Below, in pieces: positions 1-7,628 of a DNA stretch of 13,758 nt. The stretch is from NCBI GenBank assembly GCA_046728075.1, contig JBKPDV010000007.1:1-13758 (forward strand). The letters are read 5' to 3'. The notes beneath the pieces are model-generated. The model did no database searches. It had not been told where the DNA came from and worked only from the letters and a program-made list of their open reading frames with translations. This DNA is from JBKPDV01 sp046728075. Lineage in GTDB: Bacteria; Acidobacteriota; Thermoanaerobaculia; UBA5066; Gp7-AA6. Within the stretch, counting starts at the first letter, position 1. Every line of letters starts with the position of its first letter. Both the position numbers and the translations under genes were made by a program.

Positions 1-1
1 G

Positions 2-823
2 ACGCGCTGCGGACCGATCGAGTATGCGTCCGCCGGCTCCGGCCCGCCGGTGCTGCTGGTGCATGGCGCGGGCGGAGGGTATGACCAGGGCCTGGCGCTC
101 GGCGCGCCGCTCGCCAGGCGAGGTGTTCGCGCCATCGCGATGTCGCGCTTCGGCTACCTTCGCACACCGCTTCCGGCCGACGCCTCTGCGGCCGCTCAGG
201 CGGACGCGCATGCCTGTCTCCTGGACGCGCTCGGCATCCGCCGCGCGGCGATCCTGGGCGCCTCCGCCGGAGCCCCTTCCGCCATGCAGTTCGTGCTGCG
301 GCATCCCGACCGCTCGAGCGCACTCGTCCTTCTCGTTCCGGCGATCTACGCGCCCCGAGCCGGCGGCGCGCCGCCGGTCAAGACGCCGGCCGGGACTCGA
401 TTCCTGTTCGAGTCGGCTCTCCAATCAGACTTTCTGTTCTGGGCCGCGATCCGGCTCGCCCGTCCGGTCGTGACGCGCGCGATCCTCGCCACGCCTCCCG
501 ATGTGGTGAAGAACGCGGATGCAGCCGAGCAAGCCCGCGTGGCCAGCCTGCTCAGGCAGATCCTGCCCGTCAGCGTGCGCCGGGCGGGGTTGCTCAACGA
601 CGCGGCGGTCACCTCCACGCTCCCGCGGTACGAGCTCGAGCGGATCGCCGTCCCCACACTGGCGATCAGCATGGCGGACGATCTCTTCGGAACCTTCGAC
701 GGCGCGCGCTACACCGCCGAGCACGTCCCCGGCGCCCGATTCAAGGGGTACCTCTCCGGCGGCCACGTCTGGGTGGGACACCACGAGGAAATCCTCGCCG
801 AGATCGCCGCCTTTCTGAAATAG
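2..823 (+). CDS. alpha/beta hydrolase, 5' end cut by the window edge
   Basis: The open frame runs from the first bases of the window with no start codon of its own; the first residues read TRCGPIEYASAGSG, so the true N-terminus lies outside. The fold is shown by an oxyanion motif HGAGGG (about 110-127), a nucleophile elbow G-A-S-A-G with Ser at 263-265, a late acid region ISMADD (about 668-685) and a catalytic His in SGGHVW (about 764). These make a plausible Ser-Asp-His triad for an esterase, lipase or C-C hydrolase acting on a small substrate. No signal peptide can be judged because the start is missing. A GTG at 50 lies inside the first core strand and would remove it, so it is unlikely to be the start. 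The gene converges on the NmrA-like gene with a 63 bp gap that holds a 6 bp inverted repeat (GCGCCT/AGGCGC) without a T-run. Family confidence is high; the substrate is unknown. Confidence 0.88.
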   Translation, partial: TRCGPIEYASAGSGPPVLLVHGAGGGYDQGLALGAPLARRGVRAIAMSRFGYLRTPLPADASAAAQADAHACLLDALGIRRAAILGASAGAPSAMQFVLRHPDRSSALVLLVPAIYAPRAGGAPPVKTPAGTRFLFESALQSDFLFWAAIRLARPVVTRAILATPPDVVKNADAAEQARVASLLRQILPVSVRRAGLLNDAAVTSTLPRYELERIAVPTLAISMADDLFGTFDGARYTAEHVPGARFKGYLSGGHVWVGHHEEILAEIAAFLK

Positions 824-886
824 CGCCTCATCGCTATCGTCGCTGAAGGCGCGACTCCACTTCGTGGGATCCGAGTCCTTTCCGAC

Positions 887-1750
887 TCAGGCCTTCCAGG
901 CTGCGGCCGTCTCGGAGACGAAGTCCGCGAACTTGCGCGGCTCGCGGCCGAGGATCGCCCGCGTCTCGGCGAGCTGCTCCGGGGTCGCCTTCAGGCCTTT
1001 GGCCTGGAACGCCGCGTACATCAGGGCGTAGTCGTAGACCGCCCAGGCCGGAAGATAGGGCGCCATGCTCTTGGCCCAGGCCGCGAGGTCGTTGCCGCCG
1101 TAGGCGACGGGCTTGCCGAGAGCTTTCGCGAACTCGGCGGCGCAATCCTTGCCGGTCACCGGTTCCGGCCCGACGAGCGCGTAGGTCTTTCCGAAATGGC
1201 CGCTTTCCGTCAGCGCCCGGACGGCGGCTTCCCCGATGTCGCGCGCATCCACGCGCGAGAGCCCGACGTCGCCGATGGGCTGCGGATAGACGCCGTACTG
1301 AAGGATGACGTCCTTGGACCAGTAGTCGTTCTGGTAGAAGTTGTTCGGCCGCAGGATCGTGTAGGGCAGGCCGCTCTCTTTCAACGCTCGCTCGATTGCG
1401 ATCTTGCTCGCGAAGTGCGGCGCCTCGGCGCACTTCTCGACGTCGTGGATCGAGAGATAGACGACCCGCTTGGCTTTCGTCCGCTTCGCCTCGTTGACGG
1501 CAGCCAGACCCTCCATCAGGTCGCTCGGCCCGTTGGCCGTCAGGAGAAACAGATTGTCGAAGCCAGCGAAGATCTTCTCGTAGGTTCCCGGGTTCGTCAG
1601 GTCGCCAACAACGGACTCGGCCCCTTTCGGAAGGGCCCTGGCGTGCTCGGCGCTGCGAGTCAGCACGCGGACGGCCTCTCCCTTGTCGAGAAGCCCTCGG
1701 ACGACGAGGCTTCCCACGGTTCCAGTTCCGCCGAGAACGAGATGTCTCAT
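887..1750 (-). CDS. NmrA-family NAD(P)-binding protein (atypical SDR)
   Basis: The 287-residue protein starts with a Rossmann beta strand and the glycine-rich dinucleotide motif GGTGTVG (residues 7-13), followed by VRVLTRS, where an Arg after beta-2 suggests NADP preference. Later features typical of NmrA/HSCARG-like atypical short-chain dehydrogenases are VVGDLTNPGTYEKIFAGFD (47-65), the strand RVVYLSIHDV (95-104), the LRPNNFYQND block (133-142) and DARDIGEAAVRAL (168-180). Proteins of this group are either redox-sensing regulators or NAD(P)H-dependent reductases such as azoreductase/quinone-reductase relatives; the sequence does not decide. The start is ATG with GGGAG about 8 bases upstream. 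No signal peptide, so cytoplasmic. The broken lipoprotein-like frame lies directly upstream on the same strand. Confidence 0.9.
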   Translation of the reverse strand: MRHLVLGGTGTVGSLVVRGLLDKGEAVRVLTRSAEHARALPKGAESVVGDLTNPGTYEKIFAGFDNLFLLTANGPSDLMEGLAAVNEAKRTKAKRVVYLSIHDVEKCAEAPHFASKIAIERALKESGLPYTILRPNNFYQNDYWSKDVILQYGVYPQPIGDVGLSRVDARDIGEAAVRALTESGHFGKTYALVGPEPVTGKDCAAEFAKALGKPVAYGGNDLAAWAKSMAPYLPAWAVYDYALMYAAFQAKGLKATPEQLAETRAILGREPRKFADFVSETAAAWKA

Positions 1751-1783
1751 TTCTATCGCTCCCTCGGGCGAAACCTACCATCG

Positions 1784-1983
1784 TCATCGGGCCCTCGTTT
1801 TCGACTGCACAGCAGCAGACCTCGCCGTCCGGCTCGGAAGTTGAGACGGCCCAGCCTTGGCCCAGCTCTCCCTGGAATCCGTTTGCGGCGGCTCGGGCCT
1901 GGAGGGTGCGCCCGTCGATGCGCAGGCGGCGGAGATCACGAGCGACGAGAGAGCCAGGACGAGGGCACCGAGCGACTCTTCAT
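1784..1983 (-). pseudogene. probable small lipoprotein gene with a broken reading frame
   Basis: A textbook Shine-Dalgarno AGGAGG (1991-1996 on this strand) sits 7 bases before an ATG at 1983, but the ATG frame (M-K-S-R-S-V-P...) stops after 15 codons. One base over, the same DNA encodes GALVLALSSLVISAAC followed by ASTGAPSRPEPPQTD: a hydrophobic signal segment, a lipobox-like Ser-Ala-Ala-Cys and a Pro/Ser-rich linker, open to a TGA at 1784-1786. Joining MKSR to that frame needs a single-base change near 1970 and gives an ideal lipoprotein signal peptide with a basic n-region. Further down, a third frame (GFQGELGQGWAVSTSEPDG and onward) also looks protein-like, so a second shift may exist. 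Either this is a decayed outer-membrane lipoprotein gene or the sequence has an indel error. I do not recognise the mature part. Confidence 0.5.
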
Positions 1984-2000
1984 GACAGATCCTCCTCGAA

Positions 2001-2029
2001 ATCGAACCTCGGAAGATCCGTGGTTCGAT
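2001..2029. repeat. 29 bp inverted repeat in the leader of the broken lipoprotein gene
   Basis: The left arm ATCGAACCTCGGA and right arm TCCGTGGTTCGAT surround a 3-base centre AGA; 12 of 13 positions pair, with one T/T mismatch. It ends four bases before the AGGAGG ribosome site of the lipoprotein-like frame on the minus strand. It could be a 5'-leader hairpin affecting translation or message stability, a dyad operator, or part of the kinase gene's 3' end. No clear T-run follows on either strand, so a standard intrinsic terminator is not supported. Confidence 0.6.
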
Positions 2030-2043
2030 GAGGAATACACCGC

Positions 2044-2068
2044 GGCGGCCGTAAGGATTGAGGCCGCC
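2044..2068 (-). terminator. stem-loop downstream of the kinase gene, possible terminator
   Basis: A perfect 7 bp GC stem (GGCGGCC and GGCCGCC) has an 11-base loop and starts about 34 bases after the kinase stop codon on the minus strand. The position suits a 3'-end hairpin, but there is no U-tract, so it may act with Rho or only protect the 3' end. It is separate from the 29 bp dyad at 2001-2029. Confidence 0.35.
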
Positions 2069-2101
2069 CAGTTCTTCAGGAGCTGTTGAGATTCGCGAGG
2101 G

Positions 2102-4777
2102 TCATTTGGCACTCCCCTTCTGGCGCCCAAGACCCTGGACCCCGTCGGCGATCATGAGGCTGAACACGCGTTCGGACTCGGAGAGCACGAGGCGTTTGCC
2201 GTCGGGAGAGAGACCGAGGGACTCGGTGATCCAATCGGGATCGAAACCCGCGAGAGGACGCCGGGTCGTCGAGGTGTCTTTGCCCGGCATGAAGTCCTGG
2301 ATGAAGACGCCGTCCAAGCCCTTCTCGTCCTGCCCCGTGAAGAGGACTCGCTTGCCGTCCGGCGTCCATCGCGCGCGACCGGGAAAGACCCAGGTCTTGC
2401 GCCGTGGTTCAGGAAAAACCGCGAAGGTCCTGTCCGTGCCATCTTCCACGCCGATCACGTGGAGCGTGGACGCCGTCCGGATCGTGGTCATGTAAGTAGC
2501 GTAGGCCCCGTCGGGTGAAACCTGCGGGATCTGTACGGCACCGGGCGCGAGTAGTTTCGCTCCGCCGCCATCCGGGTGGATCTTCCAGAGGCCGGGGTGC
2601 TTGCGGTTTGCACACGAATAAAGAATCCACCTTCCATCCCGAGTCTGGGTGGGGTTCTGGGCATCTTCGCCGTCATGCGTAACCTGGTGCGCACCGGTAC
2701 CGTCGGGGTTGGAGGCCCAGATTTCCAGGTTTCCGCTGCGGTTCGAGCTCCAGAGCAGGGAACGGCCATCCGGAGAAAAGGCTGGGTCCCAGTCATCCGC
2801 CGGGTCGTCCGTGATGCTTCGCACGACGCCGGTGCGGGTGGAGATCGCCCACAGATCGAGGTTCCCCGACCGGTTGGAGGAAAAGACGACCCATTCGCTT
2901 TCCGGCGCGAAGACCGGCTGGCGATCGTTGATGGTGCCGTGAGTAATCCAGCGCGGCGCCCTGAGGTTGTCCACGTCGTATTCCCGGAGGTTCTGGCGCC
3001 CGCTCATGCTGTCGAAGACGACCCGGCCGTCGGGGAGGAGATCGAGGGTGGTGCCGCTGCTGCCCACCCAGAAGAGAGCCTGGTGGCGGCGCGTGCGGAT
3101 GTTTTCGCGGAAGGCCCGGGAGGCGCTCACGGCCGTCCCGCCTCCCGTAATCGATTCGGATTGGAGAAAGACGATCTCGTCGGAGGAGACCCAGGCAGCG
3201 GCGGAGAGCATGCCCAGGGAGTCAGGCCGGATTTCCCGGAAGCTCCCATCTTTCACGGTCACGAGGAAGAACTTGCGGAGGACACCGGAGGTAATGAGCT
3301 GCGGAGTGTTCACGATGATGGACCGGCCATCCGGGCTCCACCTGGGGAACCCGACGAGATCTCCCACGAAGCGGGCAAGCTCCCTCTCGACGCCTCCCGC
3401 CGCATCGATCAGGAAGAGGGCCGAGAAAATCTTGTCCGGCTGACGGCGCAGGCGGATGAAGGCGATCTGCTTGCCGTCCGGCGACCAGTCTCCCTGCTCG
3501 GCATCCTCCACCACTTTGTGGGGATCGTTGCCGAGGAGCGTGATGCGATGAAGCGACGTGCTTCCGCCCTCCGTATGGATGAACAGGACGGAAGTGCCAT
3601 CGGGGGAGAAGCGGGGAAAGTCGTCGGGTCCGGCGGTGATCGCCGCTTCACCGCCGCCCTTGAGCTGCTTGAGCCAGACCCGCGGCTGTCCGTCCCTATC
3701 CGAGGTGAAGGCAATCGTCTTCCCGTCGGGACTGACGGCAGGGGATGTGTCGTGGCCGCTGTAGGTCAACAGCCGTATTGCGACCGCGGACGTTTGCTCG
3801 GGGCGCCTGCGGAGAGTCCAGACCAGGCCCAGGAAAAGCAGAAGGATGAGGACGCCGGCGACGCCGGCAAGCAGGAAGGGAGCTTTCCACCTGGGAGGAG
3901 CTCCGTGCAGTGGTTCTCTCCGCCCCGACTCGCCAAACGCGGATTCGAGGGCGAAGGCGATGTCCCGGGCCGACTGGAAACGCTCCCCCGGTTTCTTCTC
4001 CAGGCAGTGCTGCACGATGCGCTGCAGTGCGGGCGACGGACCAGAGCCCGTCGTCGCGATCTCGGGCGGGTCCTCCTTCAGGATCGCCGTCATGCTTTCC
4101 GCTGAAGTCTCGCGCCCGAATGCCTGCCGTCCTGTCAGCATCTCGTACAGCACCGCGCCGAAGGAGAAGATGTCGGAGCGGTGGTCTACGGACTCACCCC
4201 TCACCTGCTCGGGCGACATGTACCGGACGGTTCCCATCGTCGTGCCGGGCTCGGTGTACTGCTCCGCCGTCAGCAGGCCCGACGTCGGAGCGGCGGACGG
4301 CTCCGCTCTTTTTGCGAGGCCGAAGTCGAGCAGTTTCACCCGTCCGTCGCCCGTTACGAAAATGTTCTCCGGCTTCAGGTCGCGATGGACGATTCCCTTC
4401 TCATGGGCCGCGGCGAGGCCTTCGGCGATCTGAGCGGCGAAATCGACGGCCTTGCGAGTCGGAGCGCCCTGTTCCAGGCGTTCGCGCAGCGTCTCGCCTT
4501 CGAGAAGCTCCATGACGGCGTATGTCGTTTCGCCCTGCCGCCCGAAATCGTGGATGGCAAGGATATTCGGATGGGAGAGTTGCGCGACGGCGCGCGCCTC
4601 GCGCTCGAGGCGGGAGAGCGCCTCGGGATCGTTGGCCAGATCGGCAGGGAGCACCTTGATCGCAACCTCGCGCCCCAGCCGTGTGTCCCGCGCCCGATAG
4701 ACTTGCCCCATCCCGCCCGCGCCGAGAAGCGCGAGAATCTCGTAGGAGCCGAGGCGGGTGCCGGGCAGGAGACTCAA
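2102..4777 (-). CDS. membrane-anchored Ser/Thr protein kinase with C-terminal TolB/PD40-type beta-propeller
   Basis: The 891-residue protein is a PknB/Hanks-type kinase. Visible motifs are the glycine loop GAGGMGQV (19-26), the ATP-anchoring Lys41 in VAIKVL, the catalytic loop HRDLKPEN (131-138), DFG (151-153), the activation-loop end GTVRYMSPEQ (182-191) and DIFSFGAVLYEM (202-213). All catalytic residues are present, so it should be active. A basic stretch precedes one hydrophobic helix (about 300-322), putting the kinase in the cytoplasm and the remainder outside. Residues about 335-880 hold repeated SPDGK/SPDGR blades (near 349, 391, 432, 481, 668, 806, 857), typical of WD40-like PD40/TolB propellers, presumably the sensing part. 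The start is TTG at 4775-4777, the only start before an upstream in-frame stop at 4802-4804, preceded by AAGGAAGG. It is divergent from the Vgb-like propeller gene. Substrate and ligand are unknown. Confidence 0.95.
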   Translation of the reverse strand: MSLLPGTRLGSYEILALLGAGGMGQVYRARDTRLGREVAIKVLPADLANDPEALSRLEREARAVAQLSHPNILAIHDFGRQGETTYAVMELLEGETLRERLEQGAPTRKAVDFAAQIAEGLAAAHEKGIVHRDLKPENIFVTGDGRVKLLDFGLAKRAEPSAAPTSGLLTAEQYTEPGTTMGTVRYMSPEQVRGESVDHRSDIFSFGAVLYEMLTGRQAFGRETSAESMTAILKEDPPEIATTGSGPSPALQRIVQHCLEKKPGERFQSARDIAFALESAFGESGRREPLHGAPPRWKAPFLLAGVAGVLILLLFLGLVWTLRRRPEQTSAVAIRLLTYSGHDTSPAVSPDGKTIAFTSDRDGQPRVWLKQLKGGGEAAITAGPDDFPRFSPDGTSVLFIHTEGGSTSLHRITLLGNDPHKVVEDAEQGDWSPDGKQIAFIRLRRQPDKIFSALFLIDAAGGVERELARFVGDLVGFPRWSPDGRSIIVNTPQLITSGVLRKFFLVTVKDGSFREIRPDSLGMLSAAAWVSSDEIVFLQSESITGGGTAVSASRAFRENIRTRRHQALFWVGSSGTTLDLLPDGRVVFDSMSGRQNLREYDVDNLRAPRWITHGTINDRQPVFAPESEWVVFSSNRSGNLDLWAISTRTGVVRSITDDPADDWDPAFSPDGRSLLWSSNRSGNLEIWASNPDGTGAHQVTHDGEDAQNPTQTRDGRWILYSCANRKHPGLWKIHPDGGGAKLLAPGAVQIPQVSPDGAYATYMTTIRTASTLHVIGVEDGTDRTFAVFPEPRRKTWVFPGRARWTPDGKRVLFTGQDEKGLDGVFIQDFMPGKDTSTTRRPLAGFDPDWITESLGLSPDGKRLVLSESERVFSLMIADGVQGLGRQKGSAK

Positions 4778-4798
4778 AAGGCCTTCCTTGGTCCCCGG

Positions 4799-4804
4799 AT
4801 TTTA
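4799..4804 (-). promoter_or_regulatory. possible -10 element of the kinase gene
   Basis: TAAAAT on the minus strand stands out in GC-rich DNA in the 96 bp divergent gap. It lies about 21 bases before the TTG start, which would give a very short leader containing only the AAGGAAGG ribosome site. I see no convincing -35 hexamer 16-18 bp upstream, so this is weak. Confidence 0.22.
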
Positions 4805-4873
4805 TCCCGGCAGGAATACCGACATTTGCGATGCCGAGCTGGTCGTCGATTTGCATGACTCGGAGAGAGGGAG

Positions 4874-5881
4874 ATGAAAATGCGAAGCCCCGCGCGAAAA
4901 GGCGTCCCGGCCGGCGTTCTGGCTTTACTGTCCTGCGCTCTCGGCGTAGCGGCCAGCGTTGGAAACGTCGTCATTCGCGAATGGGACGTTCCGACGCCTA
5001 ACTCGCGTCCCCATGATCCGGCAGTCGCTCCCGACGGCGCTCTCTGGTACACGGGCCAGCTCGCCAACAAGCTCGGCCGGCTGGATCCGAAGACAGGCGT
5101 CATCAAAGAGTTCGCATTGAAGACTCCGGAGTCGGGGCCTCACGGCCTGGCCGCCGACAAGGACGGCAACATCTGGTTCACCGCGAACTTCAAGGCTTAC
5201 ATCGGAAGGCTCGACCCTCGCACGGGCGCGGTGACGGAGTACCCCATGCCCGATCCGCGCGCCCGCGACCCTCACACGCTCGTGTTCGGGCGCGACGGAA
5301 CGATCTTCTTTACGACTCAGGAGGGCAACTTCGTCGGGAGGCTGGACCCGGCCACCGGCAAGATCACGCTCCAGGAAGTGCCCACTGCCCATGCGCTCCC
5401 CTATGGAGTGATTCTCGGCCCGGACGGCGCCGCCTACTTCTGCGAGTTCGGCAGCAACAAGATCGGAAAGATCGATCCGGCGACGGTCGCCGTGAAGGAG
5501 TATCCGCTTCCCGCGGCCGCCGCCCGACCGCGCCGGCTCACGAATAACCGGGACGGGTGGATCTACTACAGCGATTTCGCGCGCGGCTACATCGGACGTC
5601 TGGATCCCAAGACCGGCAAGGTGGAGGAATGGGCTTCCCCGGGAGGACCCGAGTCGCATCCGTACGGAATCGCTTCCACGAGCGACGGAATCGTCTGGTA
5701 CAGCGAGTCCGGCGTGAAACCCAATACACTCGTGGCGTTCGATCCGGGGACCAGGTCCTTCAAGAGTTGGCCGATCCCTTCTGGCGGCGGTGTCGTCCGC
5801 AACATGGTCGCCACACCGGACGACCGGCTCTACCTCGCCTGCAGCGGAGTCAACAAAGTTGCCATCGCGCAGGTCCAATAG
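4874..5881 (+). CDS. exported Vgb-like (virginiamycin B lyase fold) beta-propeller protein
   Basis: The 335-residue protein begins with a basic n-region and a hydrophobic segment (VPAGVLALLSCALGVAASV, about 11-29), a likely Sec signal peptide, so the product is periplasmic or secreted. The rest is a repeated blade pattern: DG-x-[IL]-[WFY] plus GRLDP or GKIDP at about 68, 111, 156, 198 and 241, each followed by an E[FYW]-type strand. This is the Vgb/SMP-30-like propeller pattern (streptogramin lyase family). The region around Glu278 in WYSESG matches the acidic metal-ligand site, but the His expected two residues after the Glu in true lyases is Gly here, so antibiotic lyase activity is unlikely; sugar-, lactone- or protein-binding roles are open. 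Two in-frame ATGs (4874 and 4880) share the purine-rich site GAGAGAGGGAG; the second has better spacing. It is divergent from the kinase, whose outer domain is also a propeller. Confidence 0.85.
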   Translation: MKMRSPARKGVPAGVLALLSCALGVAASVGNVVIREWDVPTPNSRPHDPAVAPDGALWYTGQLANKLGRLDPKTGVIKEFALKTPESGPHGLAADKDGNIWFTANFKAYIGRLDPRTGAVTEYPMPDPRARDPHTLVFGRDGTIFFTTQEGNFVGRLDPATGKITLQEVPTAHALPYGVILGPDGAAYFCEFGSNKIGKIDPATVAVKEYPLPAAAARPRRLTNNRDGWIYYSDFARGYIGRLDPKTGKVEEWASPGGPESHPYGIASTSDGIVWYSESGVKPNTLVAFDPGTRSFKSWPIPSGGGVVRNMVATPDDRLYLACSGVNKVAIAQVQ

Positions 5882-5979
5882 GGCTTGCCTCGGCGGAGCT
5901 CCAAAACTTTTCCCTGGTACTTTCGATCGAGCGCATCCCACAATGACTGATCGGCGGCGGCAGAACCATCGCGACGGGA

Positions 5980-6954
5980 TCAGGCGCGCAGGACTGTCCC
6001 TCTCCTCCACGTCGCCGGAGCCTCGCCCACCAGCTTCTTGAACGCTCGGCTGAACGCCGCTTCCGATTCGTAGCCAACGGCGCCGGCGACCGCCGCCACC
6101 TGGCCGCCTTCGACCAGCAGGCGGGAGGCGAGCTGCATCCGCCACAACGCGAGGTACTGCATCGGGGGTTGGCCGACCATTTCCGTGAATCTCTCCGCGA
6201 GGACCGAACGCGAGAGGCCCACGAGCCGGGCCAGCCGTTCGACCGTCCACGGATCGCTCGCCTCGCCATGCAGCGCGGCCAATGCTTGCCCGACAACCGG
6301 GTCTCGTAACCCGGCGAGCCAGCCCGTCTGAGCGGGCGGGAGCGTCTCGAGGTAACGGCGGATCGCCTCGACAAACATCAATTCCGAAAGACGCGCCAGG
6401 ACGTTCTCGCCACCCGCACGCGCGCTGCCCGACTCCTTCACGGCGATGTTGAGCAGCGTCGCCAGCCATCCGGTCATCGCCTGGGGGCCTGTCGCCGAGA
6501 GGTGGATCACGGTCGGCAATGCGGCGAGCAGCGGATTGTACGGACGTTCGTCGCAGCCCAGGAAGCCGCAAACGAGCCGCGTGCGCTCGGCGCCGCCACC
6601 TCCGAGCTCGTAGACCAAAGGCAGCGGCGTTGACGGCCGAGCGTACACCGACATGTCGGGCGCCGCCCGCATCCCGGGCGCGCTCGACAGGACGTGCGCA
6701 TCGCCCTGAGGGAACAGGATGAGGTCTCCCTCTCGCAGACGGGTGGGTTCCTGGCCGACCGCGTGTCCCCAGCACACGCCCCGCGCGATCAGGTGGTATT
6801 CGATGACACGCTGGGCTCCGGGCATCACCTTCCCGGCAATCTCCCGCGACGGCGGCGCCTCCGCCACCCACGGAGAGCTCAGTTCGAAGTCGAAGTACAC
6901 CGCGCCGGTCAAACGGACCGCGCGAAGCACGTCCGAGAGGACGTCAGCAGTCAC
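5980..6954 (-). CDS. AraC-family transcriptional regulator with N-terminal cupin sensor (Cupin_6 type)
   Basis: The 324-residue protein has an N-terminal cupin-like ligand domain (about 5-180) with the strand set YFDFELSSPWV, EYHLIARG and LREGDLILFPQGDAHVL typical of the AraC-binding/Cupin_6 group, a linker, and a C-terminal double helix-turn-helix. HTH1 is about 236-256 (WTVERLARLVGLSRSVLAERF) and HTH2 about 285-306 (AVAGAVGYESEAAFSRAFKK), followed by the conserved GEAP-x-x-WR end. It should bind tandem half-sites about two helical turns apart and respond to a small ligand or stress. The start is GTG at 6952-6954; there is no strong ribosome site and no better in-frame start. The gene is divergent from the DUF6632-DinB-flavoprotein run, and a candidate operator lies 18 bases before its start, suggesting autoregulation. 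The ligand is unknown. Confidence 0.92.
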   Translation of the reverse strand: MTADVLSDVLRAVRLTGAVYFDFELSSPWVAEAPPSREIAGKVMPGAQRVIEYHLIARGVCWGHAVGQEPTRLREGDLILFPQGDAHVLSSAPGMRAAPDMSVYARPSTPLPLVYELGGGGAERTRLVCGFLGCDERPYNPLLAALPTVIHLSATGPQAMTGWLATLLNIAVKESGSARAGGENVLARLSELMFVEAIRRYLETLPPAQTGWLAGLRDPVVGQALAALHGEASDPWTVERLARLVGLSRSVLAERFTEMVGQPPMQYLALWRMQLASRLLVEGGQVAAVAGAVGYESEAAFSRAFKKLVGEAPATWRRGTVLRA

Positions 6955-6971
6955 GCCGACACTTCGTGAGT

Positions 6972-6998
6972 CGGACGCGTGGGCATGCGGTCCGGACG
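6972..6998. promoter_or_regulatory. candidate AraC-type operator 1 (CGGACG direct repeat, 21 bp period)
   Basis: CGGACG at 6972-6977 repeats exactly at 6993-6998, a 21 bp step. It lies 18-44 bases before the AraC start codon, consistent with autoregulation. Its 15-base spacer is less like those of the two downstream sites. Confidence 0.5.
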
Positions 6999-7021
6999 TG
7001 GGAGCAGGTCCGCGTCATTTT

Positions 7022-7048
7022 CAGACGAGCGGCCAAACAAATCGGACG
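7022..7048. promoter_or_regulatory. candidate AraC-type operator 2, upstream of the DUF6632 gene
   Basis: CAGACG at 7022-7027 and CGGACG at 7043-7048 are again 21 bp apart. The first half continues AGCGGC, as in operator 3. It ends 86 bases before the DUF6632 ATG, almost the same distance as operator 3 from the DinB gene. Confidence 0.55.
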
Positions 7049-7214
7049 TTGGCTCATAGACCGGATGCGAGGCCCCGCGTAGGTTGCGTACCGCCGGGCG
7101 ATGAGGCGCCGGCGGATGTCGAAAGGAGAAGTTCATGTCGCGAGTTCTTTCCCATGATCCGGCGGTCAACCGGGAGGGTTTTCAGCGCGCTCATGAGGTG
7201 GCCGATCGCCTCGA
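7022..7214 (+). repeat. duplicated 5' module, copy A (operator, leader, ribosome site, first 27 codons)
   Basis: Compared with 7629-7809, shared blocks in the same order are GACGAGCGGC, ATCGGACG, GCCGGCGGA (7108-7116), CGAAAGGA, ATGTCG and a 14-base identity GCCGATCGCCTCGA (7201-7214). The distance from GACGAGCGGC to the ATG is 111 bases here and 108 in copy B. At the protein level the starts align as MS-x-V...P...QR...ADRL. The DNA diverges after that, where the two proteins become unrelated. Confidence 0.6.
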
Positions 7215-7611
7215 CACTCAACGCCTCAAGTATCTACGGATCGCGCTGATATTGGTTGGCGTCATATTCATCGCGGGACTCTACCTGCTCATGATCCTCT
7301 GGCCAGCCGGCTGGACGTGGCACACCGGACATTCCGACTACTCATCAACGATGCTCGTCGGAGTCTACGCGACACTCGGCGTGTTCCTGCTGATCGCCGC
7401 GCGGAATCCGCTCGATCACTTGAGCCTGATCTGGTTCACCATCTGGTCGAGCGGGGTACATGCCGGGATCATGGCCGTTCAGGCCCTCGTCAATCCCCAG
7501 AGCCACGGCCATCTCCTGGGTGACGTGCCTGCACTCTTCATCGTGGCAGCCGCACTGGCCGTACTGACTCCTCGCGGCGCGAAGGCCAGACTTTCGCAAC
7601 GAGCGGCCTGA
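7135..7611 (+). CDS. DUF6632-like four-helix membrane protein
   Basis: The 158-residue protein has four hydrophobic helices (about 35-56, 72-89, 96-118 and 128-145). The loop and helix pattern LYLLMILWPAGWTWH, GVYATLGVFLLIAARNPLDH, LIWFTIWSSGVHAGIMAVQAL and GHLLGDVPALF matches my recollection of the DUF6632 family, small inner-membrane proteins of unknown function. The first ~30 residues are hydrophilic (MSRVLSHDPAVNREGF and on through ADRLDT) and look like an extension not needed for that fold; they resemble the start of the next gene's product and belong to the duplicated 5' module. The ATG is preceded by AAGGAG six bases upstream. It is first in the same-strand run after the divergent AraC gene, with a candidate operator 86 bases upstream. 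Function is unknown. Confidence 0.85.
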   Translation: MSRVLSHDPAVNREGFQRAHEVADRLDTQRLKYLRIALILVGVIFIAGLYLLMILWPAGWTWHTGHSDYSSTMLVGVYATLGVFLLIAARNPLDHLSLIWFTIWSSGVHAGIMAVQALVNPQSHGHLLGDVPALFIVAAALAVLTPRGAKARLSQRAA

Positions 7612-7628
7612 CAGATCGGCATCATTCG

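Noticed and set aside
834..1787. An alternative 317-codon minus-strand frame over the NmrA-like gene
   Set aside because: The Rossmann and NmrA motifs are in the other frame. Only the first residues, before 1750, look protein-like and are discussed with the broken lipoprotein.
2576..4105. A 509-codon open frame on the plus strand opposite the kinase gene
   Set aside because: It is a mirror of the high third-position GC of the kinase gene; its translation has no recognisable domain, while the minus-strand frame has complete kinase and propeller motifs.
4925..6871. A 648-codon minus-strand frame spanning the Vgb-like gene and part of the AraC gene
   Set aside because: It crosses two well-supported genes in another frame and has low-complexity Arg/Gly-rich translation, typical of an antisense shadow in GC-rich DNA.
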